This document shows positions 1 through 13,300 of a DNA stretch of 64,000 nt, in pieces. Every line of letters starts with the position of its first letter. Positions within the stretch are counted from its first letter, which is position 1. The notes under the pieces were generated by a model. It was not told the origin of the DNA. It was given only the letters and a program-made list of their open reading frames with translations, and made no database searches. Both the position numbers and the translations under genes were made by a program. Location of the stretch: NCBI GenBank assembly GCA_949316235.1, contig OX438742.1, positions 11,097,315 to 11,161,314 on the forward strand, given 5' to 3'. Source of the DNA: Oegoconia quadripuncta. Taxonomy: Eukaryota; Arthropoda; Insecta; Lepidoptera; Autostichidae.

Positions 1-2726
1 TTTTTCTTAAACGATTCTATATTTTTTCTTACATACATTAAGTTTTCGTAAATATATTGCGATGCTAATGTTAATATATTAATTTCTTTAAATTTATTCC
101 TAAGAGACACTCTGGGGCCCAGTTTGTAAATCGCGCGAACCGCTCGTTTCTGCAGAACAAAGATACAATTTATGTCCGCGGCATTTCCCCACAACAGAAT
201 GCCGTAGGTCAGTATACTATGGAAATAACTGAAATAGACCAACCTCGCGGTATCCACATCGGTTAAATAACGTATTTTTTTAATCGCAAACACTGCAGAA
301 CTGAGGCGCTTCGCTAACTCATCGATGTGTGGACCCCACTGCAGTCCTTTATCCAATGTAATACCTAGGAATAAAGTAGTGTCCACAAGCTCCAACTCTT
401 CGTTTTTTACTAACACTTTAGTGGCTACCTGTTTGACATTTGGTAGTGAAAACTTTATACATTTGGTTTTTTTCTCATTAAGGAGTAGATTATTTGTTGT
501 GAACCACTCAACCACCTTAGAGATAGCATTATTTACGTCGTCAAGAGATGTCTGTTTTCTTTTAACTTTGAATAGTAAAGAAGTGTCATCAGCAAATATT
601 GTTATCTCATGGTTGCCGTCTATGCAATTTGGTAAGTCATTAATATAAACAAGAAACAGGAACGGCCCGAGAATTGAGCCCTGTGGAACACCTATGCAAA
701 CGGCAGACCCTGACGATCTCTCACCATTCACATCCACCCTCTGAACTCGATTACACAAGTACGATTCTAAGAGTTCGAGGGCACGGCCCGCAATACCATA
801 ATGGCGTAATTTCCTGACCAGACCATCATGATGTACACAATCAAAAGCCTTTGACAGGTCACAGAAAATACCAATCGCATCTTGAGAATCTTCCCATGCT
901 TCAAAGATATGCTCAATAAGCTCAACACCAGCATCGGTTGTTGAGAGACCCCGTGTGAATCCAAATTGCTTTGAAGTCATTAAGTTATTGATATTGAAAT
1001 AAGACAGCAATTGATTTAGAATTAGTTTTTCGAAAATTTTACTAAAAGTCGGTAGGATTGATATGGGTCTAAAATTAGTGGGGTCTGATGTACTACCGGC
1101 TTTGAATAATGGAATTACTTTACTCTGTTTCATCAGGTCAGGAAACACACCACTTTCCACACATTTATTAAAAATACAGGCTAAATGTGGTGCAACGCAA
1201 TCAATGATAGAGCTAACTATTTTAACAGAAAGACCATAGAGGTCAGCGGTTTTTTTAATTTGCAAAGATTTAAATGCTTTCATAATATCACTGGGACTAA
1301 CGTGTCTAAATATATTTAATTCCACACTTGGAGTATCGCTTCGCATTTTAAGTAAAGATTCAGCTACGGTGGGAGATGAATTAAGTGATTTGGTGGTTAA
1401 AATTGGAATCTCTGTGAAAAATTTTTCAAATGCCTCTGCAACTTCTAAGTCCGTATTAAGAACATAATTATTAATTTTTAATTGAATATTAGGATTACAA
1501 GCCTTGATTTTTCCAGCTTCGCTGTTTATAACTTTCCATGTAGTTTTCACAATATTTGCACTATTTTTAATTTTAATTTTAATAAAATTTGCCTTCGCTA
1601 CGGCACAAACACGTTTAAATATTTTTGAATAATTTCGAACATAATCAACAAAACCCGGATTAGAGTTATATGTTCTTTCGTTATAAAGTTCATATAACTT
1701 TCGGCGACTTCTATGAATTCCCACAGTCGCCCAATCAGTGAACATCAGACAACTGTTTATTTTTATACTTTTTGCTTTGAAAACATTCTCGCACTCCTTT
1801 CTTACCAATGTGAACAATGAATTATACATCTCATCGGGATTGTCACAAATAATATGTGTCAATTTATATAATTTTTCTTTAACATTATTTCGAAATTGGT
1901 CTAACCGAGCGTCATTTACAGGTACACATGTAATATTTTTTACCAATGTCTTGCTAAAGGGAACTTTAATCGTAACTAACTGTCCACAGTGATCTGAGGG
2001 TAATTTATTTATAATTGATTTTCCACTGGGATCGAAGTTTGCGAAAATATTATCAATGCAAGTGGCCGTAGTCGATGTTATTCTGGTAGGAGCCGAAAAA
2101 TTGTGAACAAGATTGTAACTTAGAAACAAAGATTTAAGTCTACTGCTTAGACTACTGCCTTCTAATAAATTAATATTAAAGTCACCGCAAACTACAATAA
2201 GTTTGTTATTATTACTAATTTTATGCAACGCTTCATCCATAATTTCTTCAAATAATTCATAAGATGAAGAAGGGGGTTTGTATACGCTTATTACAATAAG
2301 CCGCTCAAGCTCTATACAGGCCAATTCAGTTGTTCGCTCAACAGAAAGACTCACAATATCTAAGCGCTCTTTGTACTTTAATTTATTATTTGCAATAATT
2401 AAAGAACCGCCACGTATTGCTTTTTTCCTACTGTATGAACTCGCAACCTGGTGATTTTTGAAGCTAAACATGAATTGATTCTGTTTTAACCAGTGTTCAG
2501 TAATACATAAAATATCAACATTGTGACAATTCATGAATAGCTCAACCTCCAGCTCTTTGCCCATTATGCCCTGAATATTTTGATGTACTAGGTTTATATT
2601 AGAAAACTTACATTGAATTGAGGGCTCAATTTTTTTAACTGAGGGGCAGTTATTATTTTTAAATTCTTTATGTAATTTTAACAAAGTGCCAGAGTTACCC
2701 TCTGTTGTCTTATATATTAATTTAAA
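1..2726 (-). CDS. Non-LTR retrotransposon ORF2: APE endonuclease + reverse transcriptase, uninterrupted, runs off window
   Basis: I translated this frame by hand from the in-frame stop at 2729-2727 to base 1 and found no stop, so at least 908 codons are open; the C-terminus lies outside the window. The first Met is at 2564. The N-terminal part carries APE-endonuclease blocks: HQNIQG just upstream of that Met, ITEHWL, VYKPP, GDFNINLL and SDHCGQ. The reverse transcriptase shows LPTFSKIFEKL, FCDLSKAFDCVHHDGL, GVPQGSILGPF and the catalytic FADD box (about 570-596). The last part (KRAVRAIYKLGPR) is the usual tail of jockey/CR1-like elements. The product nicks target DNA and copies its own RNA at the nick. 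The clade (jockey, CR1 or Daphne-like) is a judgement from motif style only. The absence of any stop or frameshift suggests a young copy. Confidence 0.93.
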
Positions 2727-2918
2727 TTACTTGGAAATGATTCCAAGGATTGCTCAATGTCAATTGACTGTTCAATAAAAACAGTTGTCGTGTTTGCCAA
2801 TGACTTGGCAGAATTAACTATATAATATGATAGCAACTTGGCTATTTGTCGCATGCAATATTTAGACAGATAATAATAATTATCTTTAGTCAAGCTATGA
2901 CAATTTGGTACGGTACGG
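2717..2918 (-). pseudogene. Probable C-terminal end of LINE ORF1, 5'-truncated
   Basis: Directly upstream of ORF2 the minus strand has a second open frame ending with a TAA at 2719-2717, overlapping the ORF2 open frame by about 10 bases. Its final 65 or so residues are not recognisable as a domain, but the position and the tight overlap fit the end of a LINE ORF1. Sequence upstream of about 2918 switches to mariner-MITE sequence, so the LINE appears 5'-truncated inside ORF1 and inserted into the MITE. The ORF1 identity is inferred from position. Confidence 0.5.
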
Positions 2919-3304
2919 CTTCGGTAATCATATGTACCCATTCCGGCGATTTTCAAAGCTATATCCAAATTTGTTTTTTATTTGGAAAATGGAATATTAT
3001 TTCAAGGTTTCACATGAAATATTTTTTAATTTCTGGGCTAAATCACATAATATAAAATTTTTGAACAGAGCTCTTTTCATGTGCTTCCGATAATCATTTC
3101 TTAGATTCGCTGAAACTTTTATAAAGCGGTTACTTTTAAAAATTAACGTTGCCTATTACTTAACTTAATGTTATCCGATAATACACACAAAGTTTAGCTA
3201 AATTTGGATTTGGCGTTCCCAAAAAAAAATCAAAAATGTTTGTATGGAGAAAATAGTCTTAATGAAATTCTTCATACAAAACGCCAATTTCATAGGACCT
3301 AATA
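2919..3304 (-). mobile_element. Mariner-type MITE, copy 1 (interrupted by the LINE)
   Basis: Read on the minus strand this begins TTAGGTCCTATGAAATTGGC next to a TA and runs about 370 bases nearly identical to the plus-strand element at 4427-4832. The terminus resembles the TTAGGTC ends of cecropia/mori-type mariners (recognised from memory). The far end is missing where the LINE begins near 2918. The two MITE copies lie in opposite orientation on either side of the first formin exon. Confidence 0.75.
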
Positions 3305-3329
3305 GATATTGGACAAAAATATATATTTG

Positions 3330-3445
3330 TTTTTTAGCCAAACATGACTCGGGAATAAATGTTCGTATTCATCACACAAACATTTACCCCACTGCTGGTT
3401 TCGAAGGCGGGTCGCTACCACCACACCAATCGATAGTCGACATAG
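3330..3445 (-). repeat. Diverged tRNA-like SINE fragment (family gamma)
   Basis: The stretch with a TCATCACACAAACATTTACC block followed by a degenerate GGTTTCGAA box and CACACCAATCG resembles the better preserved copies at 7575-7812 and 56100-56260. These look like the 5' part of a tRNA-derived SINE read backwards. The rest of 3305-3880 holds nothing I recognise. Confidence 0.5.
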
Positions 3446-3875
3446 GGTATGCGAATAAACAAATGCGTATTATAGTGTACCTAAGTAAAACAACAATTGT
3501 AAGCATTAAACGTGGGCCCAGTCGAGTAATAATCTACTGCAGATCTTTCTTGCGTATCGGCCCGCTTATCGCTAAACTGGTTCAATATTTGCATACAATA
3601 TGCTATACAATTATTATGAATTAATAGTATCAATAAAGTTAACCTTACTTCTAGTTATTTTTGTGGAACCTTGAAATAGATAAGTAAGAGCGTGGATAAG
3701 AACGCCGTCTATGACACATGACTTGCGTGTGGCTTATTTAGTTAGAAGCTGTTGATTTATTAATAGGCAAGATGATAGATTACGCATTGTGCAAATATTA
3801 GTTTAATTTAGCAGCGCACGTATCAGTGCCCGTAAAGCCAAATCATAGGCGTTTATCGGTAAACTGCCGAAATAC

Positions 3876-3930
3876 GAGTAGCACGTGTTGCATGTGTTCC
3901 AAGCCACGCTCGCTAACTCAGTCGGTCCGC
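3876..3930 (+). promoter_or_regulatory. Candidate core promoter of the formin gene
   Basis: A TCAGT initiator-type motif (3918-3922) sits in a locally GC-richer stretch about 220 bases before the start codon, with a CACGTG E-box at about 3882-3887. No TATA box or clear downstream element was found. The call rests on motif and position only. Confidence 0.35.
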
Positions 3931-4142
3931 GGCGTCTCCGCACACTGGCCGAAGACAAACTGAAAATAATAACAAAAAGCCGGCTCTCGCAAAAAGGAAC
4001 GGAAATATTTCTATTCGAAATTTAAATATTTTCGTTACGTTCCATTGTAATAAATCATGTTTAATTTTCCCCAAGTGTAGAGTTACGATGTGATAATTGG
4101 ACAAGACTGTGATTTAGATAAGTTTAATAAAAAGTTATTAAA
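3920..4142 (+). other. Probable 5' UTR of the formin first exon
   Basis: It lies between the candidate initiator and the ATG. An in-frame TAA at 4128-4130 precedes the ATG, so translation of this exon cannot begin further upstream in this frame. At least one upstream ATG (about 4058) lies out of the main frame. The transcript start itself is not proven. Confidence 0.45.
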
Positions 4143-4367
4143 ATGATCGAGTTGGTAAAAGTGAGTGACAACAGAGTCAATGGAACGATGAGGGATATCG
4201 GGGCGGACTCGTTCGTCTGTAGGGTCCAATATTTGAATGACTTGGATCCGTTTATGGAATACAATATGAGAGAGCCTCCGAGGCCTCTCTACCACACGTT
4301 CAATTCGACAATACCTCTCTCCTATCAGATCGCGGCTGTACATCGATTGCTCCAAGCACCACACCGG
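4143..4367 (+). CDS. Fhos: Fhos exon 1: start of GBD-like N-terminal domain (aa 1-75)
   Basis: The ATG at 4143 has A at -3 and an in-frame stop upstream. The exon contains [14 protein letters not shown] and [13 protein letters not shown], which match the FHOD N-terminus (RVQYL-D-DPF and AVHRLL-AP). It ends in phase 0 at a GTAAGT donor. Intron 1 that follows is 16.4 kb, unlike the compact 3' half of the gene. Confidence 0.92.
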
Positions 4368-7300
4368 GTAAGTCTTTACCTTTAGATTATACCATAATCA
4401 TACATAATACCATAACAATTTATGTACGAAATTGGCGTTTTGTATGAAGAATTTAATTAAGACTGTTTTCTCCATACAAACATTTTAGATTTTTTTTGGG
4501 AACGGCAAATCCAAATTTAGCTAAACTTTGTGTGTCTTATCGGATAATATTAAGTTAAGTATGGACAGCGTTAATTTTTAAAAGTAACCGCTTTATAAAA
4601 GTGTCAGCGAATCTAAGAAATGATTATGGGAAGCACAAGAAAAGAGCTCTGTTCAATTTTTTTTTTATTATGAGATTTAGCCCAGAAATTTAAAAATATT
4701 TCACGTGAAACCTTGAAATAATATTCCATTTTTCAGATAAAAAACAAATTTGGATATAGCTTTGAAAATCGCGGGAATTGGTACATATGATTAACGAAGA
4801 AAAAAAACTCCAATTTCATAGGTAAAGACCTAATATTTGTATTTAAAAGTCCGTCCATTTAGGCTAGCAGGAGTGAACATACAAATCTACATACATATAC
4901 AGGGCGTCCCAAAGTTATGGGACATGAAGGGGAAGTACCTTAAATATTGTAGATAGTGAATTTTGCTCAAAGAAGACTTTATGTTATTTTTAAAAGTTAG
5001 TAATTCTGCATTCATAGATTTTCTAAAAATTACTTGCTTCGGCTGGGAATCGAACCGACTTAAATGTGAAAAAAAAAAACACCCTACTTTTATGATGCCA
5101 ATCGAAAGAATAGCTAAAAAATAATAACTCTGCCTAAGTAACATAGTATTTTAAAAGAAAGGAACAACATAAAATGATTGAGTCAAATTTCAAGAAAGTT
5201 ATTTATTGCCGACGACGTTCGAAAAGTAGCGATATTATCATTCCAAAGATAGCATTGATTATTCGTAAATAAGTTGCAAACAGAATTGTGCCATATCACA
5301 TCGAGTGTTCACCATAAAATGATTAGAAAATCAACAGGCAGCGGGCTCATTAAAAGATTGGCGATTTGCGTAAGACAAGAGGGATCACATTTTGAGCATT
5401 TAATTAATTAATTTACAAAAAAATACCTACTTAATTGACTACGGCAGTTTCATGTATGTTTTTTATTTGATTAAAATGATTAATTTCACGTTGTTCCTTT
5501 CTTTTAAAATACTATGTTACTTAGGCAGAGTTATTATTTTTTAGCTATTCTTTCGATTGGCATCATAAAAGTAGGGTGTTTTTTTTTTCACATTTGAGTC
5601 GGTTCGATTCCCAGCCGAAGCAAATAATTTTTAGAAAATCTATGAATGCAGAATTACTAACTTTTAAAAATAACATAAAGTCTTCTTTGAGCAAAATTCA
5701 CTATCTACGATATTTAAGGTACTTCCCCTTCATGTCCCATAACTTTGGGACGCCCTGTATACACCCGGTAAACATTACCATCCTTCTTGGAGTAGTCGGG
5801 TGCATACATGGCAATGGACAATCCAACTATATATTTATACTTGTGAATACAGTCGGCAGCAGGACGACCGAAACGCGCGACACTTTAGTCCAGTAAGGAT
5901 ATAGTTTTATAACTTCCTATAATCTCAAAGGTCGTGATTTTTTAAACACATGGACTGTATTCTGTTCTGTCACATAGACTCGTAGAATGAAAATGTTTTC
6001 TAATAAACCGGTAGCTTGCTTTAGATATAGTATAGGTATTTAGTAATAACACAGAATAATTAATAGTACTAAAGGCAATAATTAAAATTACCACTGTGAA
6101 TTTCATAGCGACGGAGAATACAATTACAACTCCTGTAACTATTTCCAAAAATATCGATCAATAACTTCCTTATATTTATCAAAAATTCGAGAACTAAAAA
6201 TTAAATGTTGTTTTTACTGACTACTATCGGAGATGTGAATGCCGCGAGACCCGTTTATACTAGAAGTGATGCTCGTCGTCGTGTGGCCGCGAGTACACAC
6301 AAAACTTTTTTATATTGGGTGTCAATTTAAATCGCGAACAACATTGAAGAGGGTGATACAGTATCACCAAAATAAAACAGGAGAGATCAAAAACTCAAGG
6401 TTTTTTTTAATGAATTATGTTGATAAGTGGTCCGTATTTGCGGTCTCCCAATTTAGGAGTTCCGGGTTCGATTCCCAGGCACACCATGTACCAATGAGTT
6501 TTTAAATTTAATTTAGTACATTTATCCGACTGCTCTTAAACGGTGAAATTCAAAGGCATGTGAAGTCCCCAACCCGCATTAGGCCAGCGTGGTGGACTAT
6601 GGCCCATACTCCTTCATATAAGGTAAGGTCTATATCCCTGCACTGGGATGTTGATGGGCTGATGATGACACAAACTTACTATAAATGATGGCAGGTACTT
6701 ACATATGTTAAAGCATTGTTGTTAATTATAGAGCATAAATTTTACGAGTAATAATCATGCGTTGATACTTTCTATATCGCCTAGTCATCCTCTATAGCAT
6801 GGTTGATATTTTCAGAGAAAAATAAAATAAAATGTATTTATGCATTCCTACTGCATCACCCACAATTAGATTAACGCGCCCTATATAAGCTGTCTAAGAG
6901 GATGTGTGTATATAAAGCCACTTAAGAGGGGGTATAAAGGCAACCCGTGTAACTTGGTCTACAATAAAGTACAGTGTCTTGTACTGACCGGCAATAGTCA
7001 CCATAATTGTTCGAGGCGAGTTGTCGCATGCATCTAGTCGAATTTTCCTATTTACAAGTTATATTTAAATCGCAAAGTTCGTATGTAAGTTGTCCGTTTC
7101 AAAATTTACAAGTAAATTTAGAATCGTTTCCTGTTTACATAAGATGCGAAAATTTTGCATACTCGTTCAGTTTGATGACTACGTTTTTATGATAGACATG
7201 AACTGATGCTGCAACCAGGATCGTCTCCTCGTGAGGGATCTCCTCCATAGCATTACGAAATTTTGCATACACGGTTAGAATAGAAGAATATGTGATAATC

Positions 7301-10300
7301 ATGATGGAATATTAAAAGCTTTTTAATAATTTCTAACGTAAAACTTATTCTCAATAAGTAAGTAAACTCTCTATGTTAGTTATATAGTAGGTATAGGTAT
7401 AGGTAAACCTATAAGAACTTATCTCAATATTGAGCGAATAAACTTACATTTGCAATGCGAATGTATGGGAGAACACGTTTTTCAACTACAATGTTAAATT
7501 TGTACTTGGAGTAAATTATTTACTGTAAAAAGTATGATAGAAAACGTATTCATCGTAAGGAGCCATTTTTTTTTTGTATAAATAAATAAATATTTCGGAC
7601 ACTGACACCAATAATCTAGTCCCAATCTAAGCAAAGCTTGTACTATGGATACTAGATAACGGATAAACATATATAAATATTTATATAATCATCCATGGCT
7701 CAGGAATAAATGTTCATATTCATCACACAAATATTTACCCGTCGCGAGATTCGAACCCGCAACCGTAGGTTTCGCTGACAGGGTCACTATCCGCTACACC
7801 AATCTGTCGTTATTATGTTTCTGCCTTGACAGAGTTCGCAACATTATACAACGCCAATTGTAGTTGTCCGAAAATAGCAGATCGCTTTATAACCCTTAAT
7901 ACCTAATACAGGGCTAATATTCATGAAAATTGATGTTTACGCAAAGTCAAAGTCAAAATGCTTTGTTTTGTACCTACGCATGATACACGTCAAAAAGTTA
8001 GATTTTACATTTTTTAAGCTACTGCTTGTTCAATAGGCAATTTAACTGTGAAAAATAAGCAAGAAACTCGAAGGGTTGCTCTTTTAAAAACAGGTTTTAT
8101 ATTACAAAAGGCACATTAATATTGTTATGTCTAGAGATGATCATCATCTAAATAGTCTGATATTTTATAATAAATTTCCATTTTATATTATCTTTAAACT
8201 TATGGAAAAGAAGATTTTGTACATCAACGAGACCCTTATTGAAAAAAACGTACCTATAGGTACATGCCGTTTGAATCAATTATTGACTTATAAGGCGACT
8301 TAAGTGACCTGCAAGTACCTATAGGTATAGATAGGTAGATATATCTTTATTTCTTGTATTGACATGATGTAAATCAATATGATGCAATATTTTTTTTGAA
8401 ATAAGTATATAAATATTTTCAAGAATGTACTGGGACGATACGGTTAGAATATTGTACTCGTTAAACTAATCTCTAAGTGACACTGCAGGTGTCAATTGGT
8501 AAATCGCACGAATCGCTCGTTTCTGCAAAACAAAAATTGTATTTATATCCGCGGCATTTCCCGATACTGTAAGATATTTCCTAAAACTGTGACAAGGTGG
8601 TTCGGTTTTACGAGTGTAAAAAGCGCTCGGATCACCTTACGGTCAGCACGCGACTTCCATCAAGCTTTTACGTCAATGCAATCAATAAATGTGGCTATTA
8701 ATTTACATGTATTTACTCGTACTTATGTACAGTCAGGTGCAGAGATGATCCCCCCGTATTTACACTCATAATATGTGTATATGCAGCTGACTCTACGTAC
8801 GTACAATGCTTAGACACAAATACGCACTATTCCATTTCAACTGATATCATCCAGATCCTGGAAATTTTTATATCTACATCTTAATTCAATATTCCTTCTG
8901 TCATACATGATATATAAAACTTGATAAATTATAAAATAACGAGACCTAAAGGATATTTGCTAAACTTAACTCAATTCATGACGACATGTTCTATTTATAC
9001 AGTTCCGGCATGGAAAGATATTCTACTTCATTTATCAATTTTGATACAGCATACAAATATATGTAAGGTTTTCCTCAAGGAAGGTGACCACGTGAATTCG
9101 AACAATTCATTCAAAAAATTTTTCTTAAGATCATTTAATAAATTAAGGTTTATATTCGAAAATATAAACCTTAACTTTTTATTGCAGATAACAAATATAT
9201 TTAGACACTAGCTTTCCGCCCGCGACTTCGTCCGCGTGGAAGACTTCATCAGAATCGGTTCAGCCAGCCGTTTAGGCGTGAAGAGGTAACAAACATAAAT
9301 ACATAATTTGGTACTGGTACCCTTTTTTAATATCAAAAAGTTTACCAGTTCGGAACCTTCATTGCCGGAGCCTCAACTAACTCTTGGCCGGTATTTTTTC
9401 TACTGTGTATTTTTCTACTACTCTGCTGGGGGGACTGAAAGCTACTGCAGCTCAGCAGATGTGCTGAATCCTTAACCTTTTATCATAGTTTTGCTCTAAA
9501 TATAAGACTAGCATAATTTATGACTCTAATCTTATCAATTACGTTATAATAAATGATATATTTTTATACTTCAACAAAAAAGACTTTATTTGTTGACATT
9601 GCGTTTTATGATTTTCGATCCGTGATCACAGCATTTTAATGAAAGTGTCTACACTTACTTGTATTACAAACCCGCCTTACTCATCGCGGTATTTGGCTAA
9701 AATTATCCGTTCTAAATATTTGTACACAACCACACTCAGGTGAGGCCTATGACATCATAATATCCTAGCTATTATTGTGAATTGGAGCGAACGCATTGCG
9801 AATTCATTTCGTGCGTCCCCTTCTAACGTTTGTAGTGACAGACACAGCTAGGCAGGGACGTAGTTAGGGTTTTAACCCTCCCAAAAAAAAACAGAAATCT
9901 TAAATAGGTAAACCATATTTTGTCGTAAATAAAATCATTTATAATAAACAATCAGCACGGCTAGCATAATAGACATTAGAGCCTATGGAATATAGAATGA
10001 AATATCGACGCATGTAATCACCGTTGAAATAGCCATGTGATTTTGGACCAATGATGTGACGCAAATTGTCTCAATCGGTCAAGTCCAAAAGACAAGATTT
10101 CAGGCCCGAGAAACTTAACCGCGCGCATCACTGTCTACGTCACTTTACTACACACACACAACAAACACCAAATGTGCTAGCCCTACGGGTCAGGTCTTGT
10201 TTACCGGTTTATTTTAAAACCTAAATTAGCGTCAAGTACAAAGAAGTGTTTTATTTAGGTTTGGTTTTCCTTCTTTTTTTTAAAGAACGTAATCAAATTA

Positions 10301-13300
10301 CGACTACAAACTTCAAACGACGCTTACGCGTGCACTGTCTGTCTAGATTAAACCGAAAGTTTTTAATAGCGCCCTCATTTCGGCCGCATCCCGAACGAAA
10401 CCTTTTCGAAAACCCGGTGTAAACCTTTATTTACCGGTATTTTCGAGGCGGTTACAGCAAGTAAATCAATACCTACACTTCGCGGCGCGAGCGCTAATTT
10501 TCTATCCCTCGACAGTTTTAAAAACTGGTGAAATGCATGTGGGAAGGAGAAAGTTGCATATATCTATAAAAATTGTTAAAATATCTTAATCAAAATAATT
10601 TTGCATTGTAGTGTTCCCTGTGATATCTTCACTATACCACGGTTATAAACTTAGAGCAGGACACATTGTTAACGACTTTCTGAGCTCAAATTTTAACCGT
10701 TCTTTAACCGCCAAATAAAACCGCTTTAAACCATACAAAAAGCCTTTGTCTTTTGACTACAAAAACCTAATGGACGCAAAATTTACTTGTAATTCAAATT
10801 ATGTAATTTAACTTGAAACTTACTCTTGACAGTATCATAATAAATATATTTTCTAGTAACATTAAATCTAGGCTTAAAGATAATATACACGATGCAATTT
10901 CGAAGTAAAAATGTGTTAACATTGACTAACATCCACGATGACGACGTATACATTGTGTCATATGCAGATGGTGGAACATACTCAGCTAGACGTTCCAACT
11001 AACAATGGAAGGTAACTGGTTAGCTTTGAAGAATAGATGGTCCGGTCTAGACTACGTAATTATCCTACTTACAGCTAGGCCACTACATGCAATGTCTTTA
11101 CCATAAACTTAAGAGGGTTTATTCTGTCCAGTGGCGCCCTCGTTGGATAAAATAAGATTTCTTTTTAAACACAGCATAAATCAAAAATATTGCTCTGACC
11201 TGCACTCAAAAGCCTTGATACGGCTATTTATAAGAATTAACGATTATAAAAAAGTTACCAATTTTATCAATAATTGGAAATACTCGAAAATAACCGTATC
11301 AAAGCTATTTAGGTATTACTTATAAGTAGCTTTAGACTTTTCGAGTGCAGTCAGAGCGTTATTTATATATTCTGTATTTATAAAGAAATCTTAGTTTTTA
11401 AGCGTTGGACTTAGGTAAACACAGAGTCATAACTCGACTAACGCCTTATGCTCGTCTTCCAAAATGTTATGCGAATAATAAAAATTTCCTATTGATTGAG
11501 GTAGGAGCCAATATAACAAAGTTTAAAAATCTAGCACCCGATTCAGTTTGTTTTTTGTATACGGAAAAGCAGTAAAGAAGAAGAAGAATATGCAATTTCT
11601 ACTGTGTAACATCAATTCTTTACTTGTTCATATAATAACTTTACTAATTACAGTAATTCAGTACCATTGGTGCAGGAATAAATAAGCAAAATAAAGACAG
11701 ATGGTAATATACAATCATTTCAACATCATAGTAATAATTATCGCACGAAAAAGAAAGAAATAGGAACATTTAACAAAAGACTTGCAGTAGGTATATTCTG
11801 CAGCTTTAACATTAAAACGTTTTTTTTTTCATACACCTTTCTTCTTATCTTTATGCCAGAGGCCTACCATGAAAAGTTATCCTAAGTTTGAATCCGCTAA
11901 CCAAAAATTAAATATTAGTAGTAAGAATAATTGAACCGCCACAAATTGGCACAACAACCAACTTCAGTAAGGTTCACCTCTATCATCAAATCTTAACCAA
12001 ATTTATATGGGATCACTCCGGTAATAAACCCTATTAAACAAAATGCATTGTTCAAAATCGGTTAACAATTGACGAAAATACGGGTGAATAAACATTTTAA
12101 AAAACACTTCGACGAACATAGTACCTCCTTCTAGTTTGAAGTCTGGTAAACGTCAGAAATTATAAGGGTAGATACAAACAGGCCTTAGTATACTGTATCA
12201 GTAAATGCGTGTAATGTTTAATATTTTATTAATACCACGATCTCGCAAAGGCCTAAAGTTGATTCTGATAATCACGTGAATTTAGATCCTAACACCTGGC
12301 TGGATGAAATTAATGCCTAACTGCAACATTTTTATAAATTTAATTAAAAGATAATAGAAATTCCAGATCAATATACCAGCATAATCAATTGATTGAACTC
12401 CTATTGTAAAGAACATGCATGGAGACAAAAATGGTACTTAAAACAAAGAAAGTTAGGAGTATACAGCCTTCTACACTGACAATCATTTAGCCTGGCCGAG
12501 ATCTGTAAATTATGGCTTAAGGGAAGTCTGTAAGAAGATAGGGGATCACAAGTAAGTCAAGGTCAGGCTCTGTTTGTTCGCATTGAGAAAGACTATGGAT
12601 AAACATAACACTTTCGCTTTATATAAAGTCCACTGGTGTGGTTTCGGCATGTAGAAAAATAAAAGTGACCCGTCTTTTCCCTTGGGTGTCGACTAAGGAA
12701 CTTCCACCAATAAACATCTATAGATTTGCAGATTTTATCGACGATGAGTTCACCCTCTGCCATGTGTGCATTTCTGTATATTTTGGTAAGGTGAAAACAA
12801 CAGCAAATACAACGTTTCGATTCGCAGATGCTTCTTGCAAGCTCCTTATTATGTTCTAATTCCTGAGAATTGAATGATTCTTTTGCGTTGGACGGGCATG
12901 CTACTTGTATAATTAAAATACTTGAAACTATATTCCAGTAAAATACGCATTTTTTGTGGTGTAACTTCCTATAATCTTAAAGTTCCTGATTTTTTGTGGA
13001 ATGATAATTTCTAACAACCTGTAGCTTGCTTTAGGTATACCTACAATATTAAATTAAAGTTACCACTGTGAACTTCACTGCGTTATAAAAGAGCTAAGAT
13101 CTTTTAAATAAGTTTTCTAAAAAATTAAAGGCTACATTACATTTTCTAAAAATAATTTATTGATTCGTGATATTTGTCCTCGGTGAAATTTTTTCATAAA
13201 TATAAAGAAGTTATTGATCGTTTTTTTTTTAATAGTTACAGGAATTCTAAGAAATTCACAGTGGTAATTTTAATCACATAGTGTATGTTTTATTACTAAT

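Noticed and set aside
3913..4364. Minus-strand frames of 63 and 93 codons over formin exon 1
   Set aside because: Antisense shadows of exon 1 and its UTR; no domain and no splice logic.
5576..5896. Frame beginning [16 protein letters not shown], repeated at five other places
   Set aside because: It lies entirely inside the transposon inverted arms; both arms carry it because they are inverted copies, and it has no domain. Treated as non-coding.
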